Assembly: GCA_900635465.1 (NCBI GenBank)
Contig: LR134135.1
Location: 2,294,001 to 2,358,000 of the forward strand
Source: Lelliottia amnigena
GTDB taxonomy: Bacteria; Pseudomonadota; Gammaproteobacteria; Enterobacterales; Enterobacteriaceae
Direction of reading: 5' to 3'
Length of the DNA: 64,000 nucleotides
Below the pieces are notes generated by a model. The model saw only the letters and a list, made by a program, of their open reading frames with translations. It had not been told where the DNA came from and ran no database searches. This document shows, piece after piece, positions 9,290-17,526 of this stretch. Position numbers and translations under genes: made by a program. Numbering within the stretch: the stretch's first letter is position 1; each line of letters opens with the position of its first letter.

Positions 9290-9712
9290 CCCACGCCCCT
9301 GAAACGTCTGGCTCCAGCTGCGCTGATTTTTTGAAATATATCTGCCCTGCAGCTGAGAGCCAGTCCATTTGAGCACCACACCTGAATACCCGACAACCGT
9401 ACCATCATCGCTGAGGTTTCCCGGGCAGTTGTTTACCAGAATCCAGGGAGTGAAGCTGAGACTCACTGAAAAGGTATTGTTCTGCAGGTCATAGTTCGCT
9501 GGCACGTCAAAAAAACCAACGACTCTTGGCATCTTCGAGGCTGAAGCAGCGCTCCAGATAAGGTTGCCAGCACTGTCAAACACATCGAGATAACCGCTCT
9601 GGATGCCAATATTGCGCGCAGTTCGTATCATGCTACCCGCATTATCTTCCAGCATATCAGCACCAGGAAAACCGTATTTGTTCGTGCCCAGTTGCAGCCA
9701 CCTTACCGGCGT
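9254..9712 (-). CDS. Phage tail-region protein, 5' end lost at a deletion junction
   Basis: The frame is open from 9712 with no ATG before 9655 (MLEDNAGSMIRTARN) and resembles conserved tail-tip-associated phage proteins that end GLRIPIAQFVG. The readable upstream part, LGTNKYGFPGADMLEDNAGS, looks like real coding sequence without a start. It abuts the truncated terminase directly. So the N-terminus was probably lost when the head and tail genes were deleted. Function not assigned. Confidence 0.55.
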   Translation of the reverse strand, partial: TPVRWLQLGTNKYGFPGADMLEDNAGSMIRTARNIGIQSGYLDVFDSAGNLIWSAASASKMPRVVGFFDVPANYDLQNNTFSVSLSFTPWILVNNCPGNLSDDGTVVGYSGVVLKWTGSQLQGRYISKNQRSWSQTFQGRGLRIPIAQFVGI

Positions 9713-10822
9713 TCACCGTTAGCGTTGCAGAACATGGCGTTCATCGAGTTGATACGGTCCTTCACCGGCGGGTTGGCATCATCGACAATGACGCTGAATC
9801 CGGCGTCGTTAAGCTGAGCTATATCGGTCTTGCTGGCGTTCTGCGATTTGCGGGAGTCGCCGGAGGCATCCGGATAGATATAAATCTCCCGCTTTTCACG
9901 TAACGACCGTCCTCGTAGCGCCAGAACTCCTCCTGAATGCGCTTAATCATTGCTGGCGTGTCGTAGACCTTCACCAGCTCACGAACCGCGCGCGGCAGGC
10001 TGTTGCGTTTCACATGAACAATCGCGGCCATTTTCCCCACGTTGAAGTCCATGCCAATAAACAGCGGGTCGTTGTCCTGAATCTCGTCAGCGCAGTTATT
10101 CAGCCTTCGGTTGAAGGTGTGGTAAATCGTCCCGCTGTTGAGGTTCGTGAACTTGCCCCGCAGATAGGCCTGGATCAGCTCGTCCGGGTATGAGCTGAGC
10201 AACGACGGAATGTAATCGTCAGGGAGGTTCTTCGCATTGTCGAACGTGCTGGCCTGAATCAGTCCGTACAGGGCTGTCAGTTCAGGCTTATCCCGCACCG
10301 CTTTCACGAATTGCTGATAGACGAACTTGAAGCCTTCCGGTGTTGTGGTGACATCAATACCGTTTCGCAGACCCGGAACGTTGTAACGCATACGCGCGAT
10401 GATTTTTCGCCATGCCTGCTGCGCTTTTGCCGCCGGCATGACGTCCAGCTCATCCACCATCGCATTTCCGATTTTGAAGCCGACTATTGAGCCGGGTTTC
10501 TCCATCGAGCGGCAGATCGTTGTTCCGCGATAGCGTCGCCCTCGTAGAAATGGACTTCCTTGTTTCCCTCGTTGATTTTGACGGTCAGGCCCCAGTCGTG
10601 GGCCACTTCCTCAACGGTGGGATAGAAGATGTCGCGTATCTGCGGGTACGTCGGCGCGAAGTAGCCTTGGTTAATCTTCGGAAACTCCCACATTCCCTTG
10701 CAGATACCACCGCAACCTACCCATGTCTTACCGGAACCGAACCCGGCAACGTAGGCTTTGAATTTGTGCTGCATCGCGAGGAAGCGCGCCTGAGGAATGT
10801 TAAGTGTCGGGCTGATCCCCAT
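9703..10822 (-). pseudogene. Terminase large subunit, C-terminus deleted and frame broken
   Basis: The packaging ATPase/nuclease has a Walker A in AGFGSGKTWVG (about residue 30) and a nuclease-domain start FIGMDFNVGK (Asp). Two frame breaks lie near 10531 (EGDA/YRGTT) and near 9885 (IYPDASGDSRKSQNASKTD). Coding similarity ends at NAMFCNANGERR followed by a stop at 9703. The family normally continues some 50 residues. Sequence beyond that point belongs to a tail gene in another frame. The truncation is therefore a real deletion, not a read error. Confidence 0.8.
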
Positions 10823-11807
10823 CGTCTGCCCTCGCGTCCACTACGTTAATGTTGATCTGCACTGGGGTTGGTTCTTCGTCCTCACCGTCACCGGCCAGCT
10901 CTTTGCGGAGTTTCTCAATCTCCAGTAGCCGGCGGTCGATTTCAATCTGCTGCAGGCGCTGCGCGAACTCGCTACCCGCTAGGCCAAGCCGCTTCATCAC
11001 CGCTTCAAACATGCGCTCACGGCTGATGGCAGTGATTTCAACGCCGTTCTTGCCAACCTTCACGCCGGAGTATGCGAGCCGGGAAACCGCCGGGAGTTTG
11101 CGCGTATCAGGGAAGTAAGGCTGGCCAATGCCATCGCCGTTACATCGCGGGCAGGCTGAGTTTGGCTCTCGATTATGGTCATAGCCATAACCGCCCACAT
11201 CGACTGGCTCCGGTTTATCGCGGTCTGTAGATTCAAGCCGCTTCTCTTCAAACTCAACTGCATCGCGCCACTGGTAGTGGTAACCGAAGCCCCAGCAATA
11301 ACGGCATGCGCCGCGGCGGTATTGTGATAGCTGGTTTGCATCGAAGGTGGCGAGCTGCCACATCTGCGCGAGAACCTCGTCGGCACTGCCGAGCGTGCGC
11401 GCAATGGAGGCCTTTTGCTGCTGCGCAATAGCCTGCGCAACGTTAGGATTCGCTATGAGCTGACGACCGTAGTTTGGGTCGCTGTAACCAGCACGTGCAG
11501 CGGCAGCGGTGGCGTTGTTGTCCTTAAGGTACTCAGCAATGAAGCGCTTTACCTTCGAACTGAGTTTTATGTCCAGCAGCTCTTCTGCGCTTATTTGTTT
11601 CTGCGCAGTGCGCATTTGTTTCTGCGCAGTGCGCATTTGTTTCTGCGCAGGTGTTTGCGCACTTTGCGCAGCAGGTTTTTTTATATATCGACGGGCAGTA
11701 GCGTAGTTCAGTCCCTGCGCCTCACACCATTCCTTCGGTGATACGCCGGTTGCGGCATGCTCGGACAGGAATCGTTGCTGAAGCTCGCCCCAGTCCGGTT
11801 TTGCCAT
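10800..11807 (-). CDS. Terminase small subunit
   Basis: A 335-residue protein with an N-terminal helix-turn-helix (WCEAQGLNYATARRYI) and a second terminase-small domain (KVKRFIAEYLKDNNATAAAARAGY). The central part has two Cys pairs (CRYC and CPRC) suggesting zinc binding, and the C-terminus is acidic. Small terminase subunits recognise the packaging site. It overlaps the large subunit start by 23 bases. A linker near residues 55-75 contains tandem AQKQMRT repeats. The frame is intact. Confidence 0.8.
   Translation of the reverse strand: MAKPDWGELQQRFLSEHAATGVSPKEWCEAQGLNYATARRYIKKPAAQSAQTPAQKQMRTAQKQMRTAQKQISAEELLDIKLSSKVKRFIAEYLKDNNATAAAARAGYSDPNYGRQLIANPNVAQAIAQQQKASIARTLGSADEVLAQMWQLATFDANQLSQYRRGACRYCWGFGYHYQWRDAVEFEEKRLESTDRDKPEPVDVGGYGYDHNREPNSACPRCNGDGIGQPYFPDTRKLPAVSRLAYSGVKVGKNGVEITAISRERMFEAVMKRLGLAGSEFAQRLQQIEIDRRLLEIEKLRKELAGDGEDEEPTPVQININVVDARADDGDQPDT
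11593..11650. repeat. 21-base tandem repeat, 2.8 copies, in the small terminase gene
   Basis: Copies start at 11593, 11614 and 11635. Each encodes a 7-residue unit AQKQMRT in the linker after the first helix-turn-helix. The copy number is a likely site of slippage variation. Confidence 0.85.
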
Positions 11808-11915
11808 GGGTTTTTCCTTCTAATTTGTGATGTCCATCAAAACCTTACTCTTGATAACAACATCGAATGTCACCATCTATTCATTGGCAAATCGCCAAAG
11901 CAATGAGGAATCAAG

Positions 11916-12137
11916 ATGGCTAAAGCACCTTCTCAAATCCCTGTGGCAAAATTCAAAAAAGGGGATCAAGTAGTTTTAAGGTCTGGCGGCCCCGCCATGA
12001 CTGTTGAAAAAGAAATCACAAATTCAAACACGGGAGTTTTTAACGGGAACTATCGTTGCCAATGGTTCGCTGGCAAAAAGTTAGATAGCGGACTATTTCC
12101 TGAAGAATCCTTAGACAAATTCACCCCAAAGCCGTAA
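11916..12137 (+). CDS. YodC-family small protein
   Basis: A 73-residue protein with the YodC/DUF2158 pattern: FKKGDQVVLRSGGPAMTV, then YRCQWFAGKKL and a C-terminal FPEESL. The fold is a small SH3-like barrel of unknown role. It is on the plus strand, opposite to the terminase genes, with its own upstream region of about 100 bases. The start has a GAGGAATCAAG ribosome site. Confidence 0.85.
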   Translation: MAKAPSQIPVAKFKKGDQVVLRSGGPAMTVEKEITNSNTGVFNGNYRCQWFAGKKLDSGLFPEESLDKFTPKP

Positions 12138-12181
12138 CCCAATCAATCTCTGCATTAACTGTTGCTGATGTTACAAAATGG

Positions 12182-12421
12182 ATGCTTTCTACATTGCAAA
12201 AAGATGGTTGTTTGTACCAACAGGACGTTGTTGATTATTTGGTCAAATTTGGAAATGAGCAACATCTAAGAGAAAATGCGGACGGCAACCAAGCGCTTTC
12301 AACGAAGGTGATAAATAGGTTTAGAGTTGATAGCGGCGAAGATATTGTTTGGGTTAGAACGGAAATGTATTGGCGATACCGTGTTCAAGAAGACGAACAA
12401 GGTCGAGACGCTCGCGGTTGA
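12182..12421 (+). CDS. DUF6953-like small protein
   Basis: A 79-residue protein whose pattern (WMLSTLQKDGCLYQ, DGNQALSTKVINRF, VWVRTEMYWRYR) fits a small family I know as DUF6953. Similarity appears to begin upstream at VADVTKWML, but no ATG, GTG or TTG is in frame there. So either the start is 12182 or a lesion hides the true start. It follows the YodC-like gene by 44 bases and probably shares its transcript. Function unknown. Confidence 0.55.
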   Translation: MLSTLQKDGCLYQQDVVDYLVKFGNEQHLRENADGNQALSTKVINRFRVDSGEDIVWVRTEMYWRYRVQEDEQGRDARG

Positions 12422-12517
12422 GAAAAGGGCGGAGATCGCCCTTCATTGTGTGAAACACTTAAAGTTTGCTCAAATTGCTAAAGCAAAAATGGATAGCATC
12501 GAAAATTATCTCGACCT

Positions 12518-13120
12518 TCAATTTGTGAGCACTTTATCAGCCTTGCCGTTTTCAATGCCCTTATCAATGTATGGCTTGGAGCAGCCATGGCAGTATGATT
12601 CAAAATGCTCAAGATAATAATCTATCTCACTGATTTTAAGATCTTTTTGAGGAGGGTATTTTACTTCAAATTTCTTGTATATATGCGAAATTAAACTCAT
12701 GCCATGATCTACACAGGCTTGACATTTCTCTGCTCTTTCATCGTCAGAAAAGCCACTTTTTCTCTCGGAATCAAGAGTAGCAGCTGAAGTAAAATCAGCC
12801 AGAAATTCACTATCAATTGTGATACCCCTATTGGCTAATATTTCGAAAAAATCGCCAATCTGAGTAGATTTCGCGCTAACCGCGAGAGAAAATTTTAGTG
12901 ATTCCTTTCGATCATCATCATCTTCCTTCATCCAAAATGAAACGCTTAAATCAATGATTTCGTTACATAATTTTATTAGATGGTCTGTTATCGATTTACT
13001 CTCAGTTCTTGTTGATATCTTTTTAGCATTACGATAAACCACTTTCCAACCAATGAAAACTGCTCCTAAGCTACTCAAACTTATAATCCAAGCATAGCTT
13101 TGAACATCACTTAAACTCAT
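12518..13120 (-). CDS. Membrane-anchored protein, third gene of the ATPase-STAS cassette
   Basis: A 200-residue protein with one N-terminal membrane segment (residues about 8-27, IISLSSLGAVFIGWKVVY) and a hydrophilic mainly helical domain. The C-terminal region has Cys-x2-Cys (CQAC, near 143) and CHGC (near 180). It is the last gene of an AT-rich operon behind the STAS-like and ATPase genes, 27 bases after the STAS-like stop. I do not recognise the family. The anchor suggests a sensor or effector at the inner membrane. Confidence 0.65.
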   Translation of the reverse strand: MSLSDVQSYAWIISLSSLGAVFIGWKVVYRNAKKISTRTESKSITDHLIKLCNEIIDLSVSFWMKEDDDDRKESLKFSLAVSAKSTQIGDFFEILANRGITIDSEFLADFTSAATLDSERKSGFSDDERAEKCQACVDHGMSLISHIYKKFEVKYPPQKDLKISEIDYYLEHFESYCHGCSKPYIDKGIENGKADKVLTN

Positions 13121-13147
13121 TTCAATTCCTAAATTTAACGTGGATGC

Positions 13148-13483
13148 TTAGGCTTCTTTAAGTTGCGGCGTTGCCGCCTTGACAAATTTTCTAATTTGAA
13201 TTTCATAAATTGGAGTTCTTGCTTTAATAACTAAACGATTCAATAAGTTAACTTTATCCATGTTTTCTAAACGAACCAATCCCCCGAACGCCTCTTCAAA
13301 AAAAGAAGAACCGATGACTAAAGAGATACCATCAAAATCTACTATAACTTGTTCAGCATCACTTGTAGAAAACGCTGACACGAGATGCTCTTTTCGGAAT
13401 TTTTCACCATTATTGGGACCATCAGTTGAGAATCGTCCAAACGGAGTTTTAGAAAAATCTTTAGCTACATTAATGAATTTCAT
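13148..13483 (-). CDS. STAS-like (DUF4325) protein
   Basis: A 111-residue protein typical of the STAS-like DUF4325 family: FSKTPFGRFSTDGPNNGEKFR, then a hydrophobic strand VIVDFDGISLVIGSSFFEEAFGGL. DUF4325 is a small STAS relative often paired with GHKL ATPases, recalling anti-sigma/anti-anti-sigma pairs. The start follows GAGGGTAGAGTT. It lies 4 bases after the ATPase gene, so the two are probably translationally linked. Confidence 0.8.
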   Translation of the reverse strand: MKFINVAKDFSKTPFGRFSTDGPNNGEKFRKEHLVSAFSTSDAEQVIVDFDGISLVIGSSFFEEAFGGLVRLENMDKVNLLNRLVIKARTPIYEIQIRKFVKAATPQLKEA

Positions 13484-13487
13484 AACT

Positions 13488-14417
13488 CTACCCTCTATTA
13501 GGAGTCAGTGCCCAAAGTATGATAGTGCCAGGAATTCTAGGTCTCAGCGTTTCAATTCTGGCTCGTGTCTCGGATAGGTCTGAATCCATCTCGTACAAAC
13601 TTCCACCGGAGAACACCATTAGCTTCTCATACTTAGTCGTACCCTGCGCAATAGGACGTTTGATATCCTCTGAACCGTTGCCTCTATTGGGCTCACGAAA
13701 TCTTGACTTACCACTAGTTAGAGCTTCAGAAACTAGGTTTTGTTCAAGTATAAACTGTGCAATAGAATCTATCTCTTCACCCTGATAGGATTGAGCGATG
13801 CCCATGCCGAGATCACATATGATGAAAACAACCCTATCTTGCTCGGGATCAAACCAAGCGCATTGCCACCAACGCTTTCCGCCCATTAACTGGGTACTAT
13901 TTGTATAATAGTCATGCTCATAGGCATGGTTTCTCACGTTTAACATCGCCTCATTCATACCCATCATGAGTAATGTCGCTTGAGTTTCATCCAAAACGGC
14001 TGCTTTTTGAAGCATTGTCATAGTGGTTGATAGTGCCAGTTCAGGTGTTACTGAGGACTGAAAATATCTCTCCTGTTGCACTAAAGCATACAGTTTTTCA
14101 TGGGTATTTGCGACCAATGCCCTCGCTAACCCGGTGCTGACTATGCAACGATGTCCTTGGAGATTCGTCTCCTTTTTAGGGAACGAAAATCGAACACGCA
14201 AGCTTTGCCCGATGACAAAATACGCTCTATTCAAAACAGCAAAAAGCAACACCGATGCTGCAGCACTTGCATATTTTATGTTAGAAAGATCGATATGCAC
14301 AGCCAAGCGCTTCGTGTGAACACAATCTATGATATCTCTTATGTAGCAAAGAGAGTCTTCACGGTGTGTGTTATCCGTTATGCAGAGCATTTCTGGAGCG
14401 GCTAAATTTCGGAACAA
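13488..14417 (-). CDS. STAS-GHKL ATPase (anti-sigma-type kinase-like)
   Basis: A 309-residue protein starts with TTG, 7 bases after AAGGAG. Residues 1-100 form a STAS-like half (LAVHIDLSNIKYASAAAS). Residues about 130-300 carry the GHKL ATP-binding signatures: N-box NEAMLNVRNHAY (154-166), G1 DLGMGI (202-207) and G2 NRGNGSED (244-251). There is no histidine phosphoacceptor domain, as in SpoIIAB/RsbW-type kinases. Such proteins phosphorylate or sequester STAS partners, and here the partner gene follows directly. The cassette sits where the prophage lysis genes normally lie. Confidence 0.75.
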   Translation of the reverse strand: MFRNLAAPEMLCITDNTHREDSLCYIRDIIDCVHTKRLAVHIDLSNIKYASAAASVLLFAVLNRAYFVIGQSLRVRFSFPKKETNLQGHRCIVSTGLARALVANTHEKLYALVQQERYFQSSVTPELALSTTMTMLQKAAVLDETQATLLMMGMNEAMLNVRNHAYEHDYYTNSTQLMGGKRWWQCAWFDPEQDRVVFIICDLGMGIAQSYQGEEIDSIAQFILEQNLVSEALTSGKSRFREPNRGNGSEDIKRPIAQGTTKYEKLMVFSGGSLYEMDSDLSETRARIETLRPRIPGTIILWALTPNRG

Positions 14418-14764
14418 TTGTCAACTCCTTAAGATAAAACACTATCCATTTCATGTTGAATATTACAACGAAATCATTTATTTAAAAACAATCATTTACA
14501 TATGCAATAGCTATTGCAGCAAACTGTTGCTGTAACGTACTTTTTCAAATTTGCTGATAGCCGCTTTATCCAGATTGCCCTACCCCAACGCCGCGTAGAG
14601 TTGAGCGTTTAACTCCAGACTGGCCTCGTAGGTCAGCGGGTCAGTAATTGCGGGCAGTTGTGTGCATTGTCAGGTTCGCCAATAGCGGAATCTCGAAAAG
14701 CTCAAGTTAACGGTCGGCTTAGTCGTGCTAACCATAGCAAACTAAGCCCGAGCGAAATGCTGGT
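14418..14764 (-). other. ATPase-operon promoter region and decayed phage ORF
   Basis: Bases 14418-14520 are AT-rich and should carry the promoter of the ATPase-STAS operon. Bases 14520-14660 on the minus strand read as DPLTYEASLELNAQLYAALG, stop, then LDKAAISKFEKVRYSN. This looks like a decayed small phage gene with an internal stop. The rest shows nothing. Confidence 0.45.
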
Positions 14765-14887
14765 CTAAACCGACTCAGTTGTCAGCAGCACAAAGCCGTT
14801 CACCAGCCACGGCTGACGTCGTGACATCTTACCCGCGAAGGTTTCGCCTGTTTTGGTGGTTAGCGTGATTTGATAGATGTCGGACAT
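14765..14887 (-). CDS. Small phage protein, 40 residues
   Basis: MSDIYQITLTTKTGETFAGK begins a 40-residue protein with a clear beta-rich pattern. It lies just downstream of the terminator at 14925-14950. I do not recognise a characterised family; it resembles small conserved proteins of lambdoid prophages. A longer frame starting at 15139 is open but only this part looks coding. Confidence 0.45.
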   Translation of the reverse strand: MSDIYQITLTTKTGETFAGKMSRRQPWLVNGFVLLTTESV

Positions 14888-14924
14888 TGAGGGCCTCTTT
14901 ATCCGTTTTTTTGGATGCAGACAT

Positions 14925-14950
14925 GAAAAAAGCCACCCGCAGGTGGCCTT
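14925..14950 (-). terminator. Rho-independent terminator
   Basis: On the minus strand GCCACCTGCGGGTGGC is followed by six Ts. It lies about 40 bases after the 53-residue gene ending at 14988, after a second hairpin (CTCGCC/GGCGAG). Confidence 0.8.
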
Positions 14951-14987
14951 TGAGATGGTAACTCGCCCTAATTTAGGCGAGAAATTT

Positions 14988-15149
14988 TTAGCCGTTAGGC
15001 AAATAGGTACGAACATCGCTCGTGTCGATGCGTGAAACAACAGTTCCATCTTTGTAGAACAAAACCTGACCGCCTTCTTCTTTTGCCTCATCGGCATCAA
15101 TGGTGAAAAAAGCCTCACCGGAATTCTCAAGATAAACAATGTAGCTCAT
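14988..15149 (-). CDS. Small phage protein, 53 residues
   Basis: The product starts MSYIVYLENSGEAFFTID and ends RTYLPNG. It is acidic, beta-rich and followed at once by two hairpins, the second a good terminator. The start is preceded by a GGGGTTAG-like ribosome site. The family is not recognised. It is a plausible real gene because codon use is good and it forms a unit with its terminator. Confidence 0.5.
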   Translation of the reverse strand: MSYIVYLENSGEAFFTIDADEAKEEGGQVLFYKDGTVVSRIDTSDVRTYLPNG

Positions 15150-15233
15150 GGCTAACCCCTGATAATGAGCACGAGAATGTGCAATAATTTAATTGGGATT
15201 AATCTTATCGATTTCAATGCCCTATCTTCATTT

Positions 15234-15569
15234 TTATTTTATGCACTGTTCTTTGATGTATTCCTGCAGATAGCCAACCTGCTTCGTCACTGTGATGATT
15301 CTTTCTCTAAGGGTGAAATAATCTCGTTCAGCGGCGTCAGTAAGTCGGGAGCCGGAAGCATCGCCCATGCCGCCGGTGCTGGTCGTTCCGTTCGCGGGGC
15401 AGTTGGCGTTGACGTGCAACCCGGCCATCACCAATTGCGTAAGTATCAACTGGCAACGTTCTCGAGTCAGATGGGTATTCTGTGCAATCTCCCCAGCCGT
15501 AGCTGGCCTTTCGCTGAGTTCGTTGAAAACTGCCCTTGCCGTTTCATTCATATCCTTCTGATTTAGCAT
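15234..15569 (-). CDS. Phage helix-turn-helix protein
   Basis: A 111-residue protein from MLNQKDMNETARAVFNEL. Residues 8-50 form a winged-helix-like segment (RPATAGEIAQNTHLTRERCQ), the middle is Gly/Ser-rich, and the C-terminal third is a possible coiled coil (RDYFTLRERIITVTKQVGYL). It may be a small regulator in the late region near Q. An earlier in-frame ATG at 15662 is inside a terminator and was not used. Confidence 0.55.
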   Translation of the reverse strand: MLNQKDMNETARAVFNELSERPATAGEIAQNTHLTRERCQLILTQLVMAGLHVNANCPANGTTSTGGMGDASGSRLTDAAERDYFTLRERIITVTKQVGYLQEYIKEQCIK

Positions 15570-15648
15570 GTCTTTTAACCTTTTTTGAGTTGCGTGACAT
15601 ACAGATAACTCTGGTTGCCCAGGGCAGCAAGAACTCTTTGCGAAGGCA

Positions 15649-15682
15649 TAAAAAAGCCCCACGAGGTTAACCGCAGGGCTTT
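15649..15682 (-). terminator. Terminator behind Q
   Basis: On the minus strand AGCCCTGCGG and CCTCGTGGGGCT pair around GTTAA and are followed by six Ts. It lies 80 bases after the Q stop, the usual place for the early terminator that Q itself must overcome. Confidence 0.7.
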
Positions 15683-15762
15683 AAACGAAGGCAATAACCC
15701 ATCGTTGGACCAAAATTAACACAGTTTCGGGAAAAGTAAATAGCTTACGATAAAATATCGCA

Positions 15763-16578
15763 CTACTTTGTTATCTGCTTAAGCTGCGCGTCAGCCCATG
15801 CTTCTTCAATATCGAATTTCGTGATCAGCTCGTCGTAGAATGGCTTAACTGACTTCTTCCAGGAGTCCAGGCTGATTGCATCCGTTATCTGGCAGATAGC
15901 TGCATGAGCCTGAGTTGATGGAATCCGTTCGTAACCCCTGCCGTTACAACGCTTACAGTTCGCCAGAACCGGTACGCCCTGCTTCTCAGTCATTTTCTTA
16001 TCGACGGACTTACCGCGCCCCTGGCAATCGTTGCAGGCGCAACTAATGAGTTTCTTACCGTTGCAGGCTGAGCAGATAACACGAGCTACCTCTTTGACCT
16101 GCCGCTTAACTTCAAAATCGCTCGGGGATTGCCTAAGGTCTTTGGCGAATTGGGGAAGTCTCATGGTGTAGTGCGATTTCATCGTGAACACATCGGCCTC
16201 GATAAAACCCTTGCCAGAGCAGCATTCACACGGCTTTACGCTTGCAGCGCTGCGCGAGTAATCCTCGAATGCAAACATGGCCAACTGCCGCATCACCAGA
16301 GGCTTAATCCCGTTATCCAGCTTACGCAGCGCTGCTACCTTGTCGCATTTGGTCAGCGCGTATTGGGCCAGAAGTTCGATCGCCCTCTCCCGGTCATTAT
16401 TGCTTATGCCCATTTTACCGAGAAAAGCACTGTACCCCATGGCTGCGTGTTCCTGCGTCATACCCATAGCGGCCATAATATCCGTACCTGTTAGCGAGTC
16501 CGAAGCAGTTGCGCACGGTGAGTCGCCAATCAGCGTAGATTTTGCGAAGTGATACTTAACAGTGTTTTCGAGATTCAT
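15763..16578 (-). CDS. Antitermination protein Q (phage 82/DLP12 type)
   Basis: A 271-residue protein with DnaJ-like zinc clusters: CECCSGKGF (about 117), CSACNGKK and CACNDCQGRGK (about 170-190) and CKRCNGRGY (about 208). This is the pattern of the Q antiterminators of phage 82 and QIN/DLP12 type. Q loads on RNA polymerase at the late promoter and lets it read into lysis and structural genes. It closes the nin region and overlaps the ylcG stop by ATGA. The genes it would normally switch on have largely been deleted. Confidence 0.85.
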   Translation of the reverse strand: MNLENTVKYHFAKSTLIGDSPCATASDSLTGTDIMAAMGMTQEHAAMGYSAFLGKMGISNNDRERAIELLAQYALTKCDKVAALRKLDNGIKPLVMRQLAMFAFEDYSRSAASVKPCECCSGKGFIEADVFTMKSHYTMRLPQFAKDLRQSPSDFEVKRQVKEVARVICSACNGKKLISCACNDCQGRGKSVDKKMTEKQGVPVLANCKRCNGRGYERIPSTQAHAAICQITDAISLDSWKKSVKPFYDELITKFDIEEAWADAQLKQITK

Positions 16579-16715
16579 ACTGCAGCTCCTGCCATCTGGT
16601 ATATGCGAATAAAATTACGAAGTATGCGGTAGTCCACCAGCACGGAACCCAGCCGGCGGAAAATGCGCAGGCGCTGCCAGCGTGTCCGGAGTGTTTCAAT
16701 CAGCTCGGGTTTCAT
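16575..16715 (-). CDS. ylcG: YlcG-family small protein
   Basis: A 46-residue protein, MKPELIETLRTRWQRLRIFR then RLGSVLVDYRILRNF, fits YlcG of prophage DLP12 in length, pattern and position between nin genes and Q. Start and stop both overlap neighbours (ATGA with Q; 4 bases with ninG). Function unknown. Confidence 0.8.
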   Translation of the reverse strand: MKPELIETLRTRWQRLRIFRRLGSVLVDYRILRNFIRIYQMAGAAV

Positions 16716-17317
16716 GCGGCCTCCTGCTGTTTAAGCTTTTTGAGTTTTGCGCGGTACTCATCTCGTTTCCGGACGTAGTCTTCGCGTTTCCATTTCGGTA
16801 GTTCGTGCGGACCCATAAGGGCGTCAAAACGCGCCTGACCTATTTTGCGAATCAGGGCGGGTCGATAGGCGATTAGGTTTCCTGACAGATGATTGTTGCA
16901 GGGGGCGCACTGGCGATGGCAGTTGTCCTCGTTGAAACGCAACTCGGGATTGGCGCCGGTTGTGCGGAAGTGGCCAGCATGATACTGGCCGTCATGGTGG
17001 CGACCGCAACTGATGCACTGAAGATGGCGATCCCGGTACCGAATATACTCGTTGAATGCCTGCTGAGCCTGGCGGATGAAATAGCTGATTGGCTTCACCG
17101 CTTGTCGGCGTTCCGCCTGGCGCTGGCGCCCTGCTTTCTCCACTTCCCGCTGTTGCTTTTGCTCCTTGCGCTGCACGGCCTCTCTCAGCTTTTGAGTTTG
17201 TTCTTTTCCAACCGCGCTGGCGCAGTCAAACGAGCAAACGATCTGACCGTCACGCACAGGATGGAACCACTGGCGACAATCTTTGTTCGTACACTTACGA
17301 CGGGGTCTCTTAGCCAC
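16712..17317 (-). CDS. ninG: NinG recombination protein
   Basis: About 201 residues from the GTG at 17317, giving AKRPRRKCTNKDCRQWFHP as lambda NinG gives its CxxxxC start. A zinc-binding N-terminus, a long charged coiled coil (residues 40-75) and an HNH-like C-terminal half with CISCGRHHDGQYHAGH and HRQCAPCNNHLSGN follow. NinG/Rap promotes RecBCD-pathway phage recombination and resembles a Holliday-junction nuclease. An ATG at 17344 would overlap the previous gene by 25 bases; the GTG follows that gene's stop and has GGGGTGAG before it. Confidence 0.85.
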   Translation of the reverse strand: MAKRPRRKCTNKDCRQWFHPVRDGQIVCSFDCASAVGKEQTQKLREAVQRKEQKQQREVEKAGRQRQAERRQAVKPISYFIRQAQQAFNEYIRYRDRHLQCISCGRHHDGQYHAGHFRTTGANPELRFNEDNCHRQCAPCNNHLSGNLIAYRPALIRKIGQARFDALMGPHELPKWKREDYVRKRDEYRAKLKKLKQQEAA

Positions 17318-17319
17318 GC

Positions 17320-17526
17320 TCACCCCCACATCCGGCTCTGCCATCGGCGATCGGCGCGCGGTGGATTTTTGCTTTCCGGCAACCTGACGCTAACAGTCCA
17401 GGTGATGTAATCGGGGTTGAGGCTACGTTCAACGCGCACGCCGCGTCGCTGGTATTGAGCCAGCAGTTCATCTGCTTGCTCTGTGCTGCACTGGGTGTGA
17501 TGGAACCATGTAAATTTCATCCCCAT
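17320..17526 (-). CDS. Nin-region small protein
   Basis: A 68-residue protein, MGMKFTWFHHTQCSTEQADE onward, lies between the DUF1367 gene and ninG with 1-base overlap on the upstream side. It has a beta-alpha pattern ending in RRWQSRMWG. I recognise it only as a recurring nin-region ORF of prophages; no function is known to me. Confidence 0.55.
   Translation of the reverse strand: MGMKFTWFHHTQCSTEQADELLAQYQRRGVRVERSLNPDYITWTVSVRLPESKNPPRADRRWQSRMWG

Noticed and set aside
14888..15139. Extended 124-residue frame upstream of the 40-residue protein
   Set aside because: The upstream part is the shifted shadow of the 53-residue gene and crosses a terminator.
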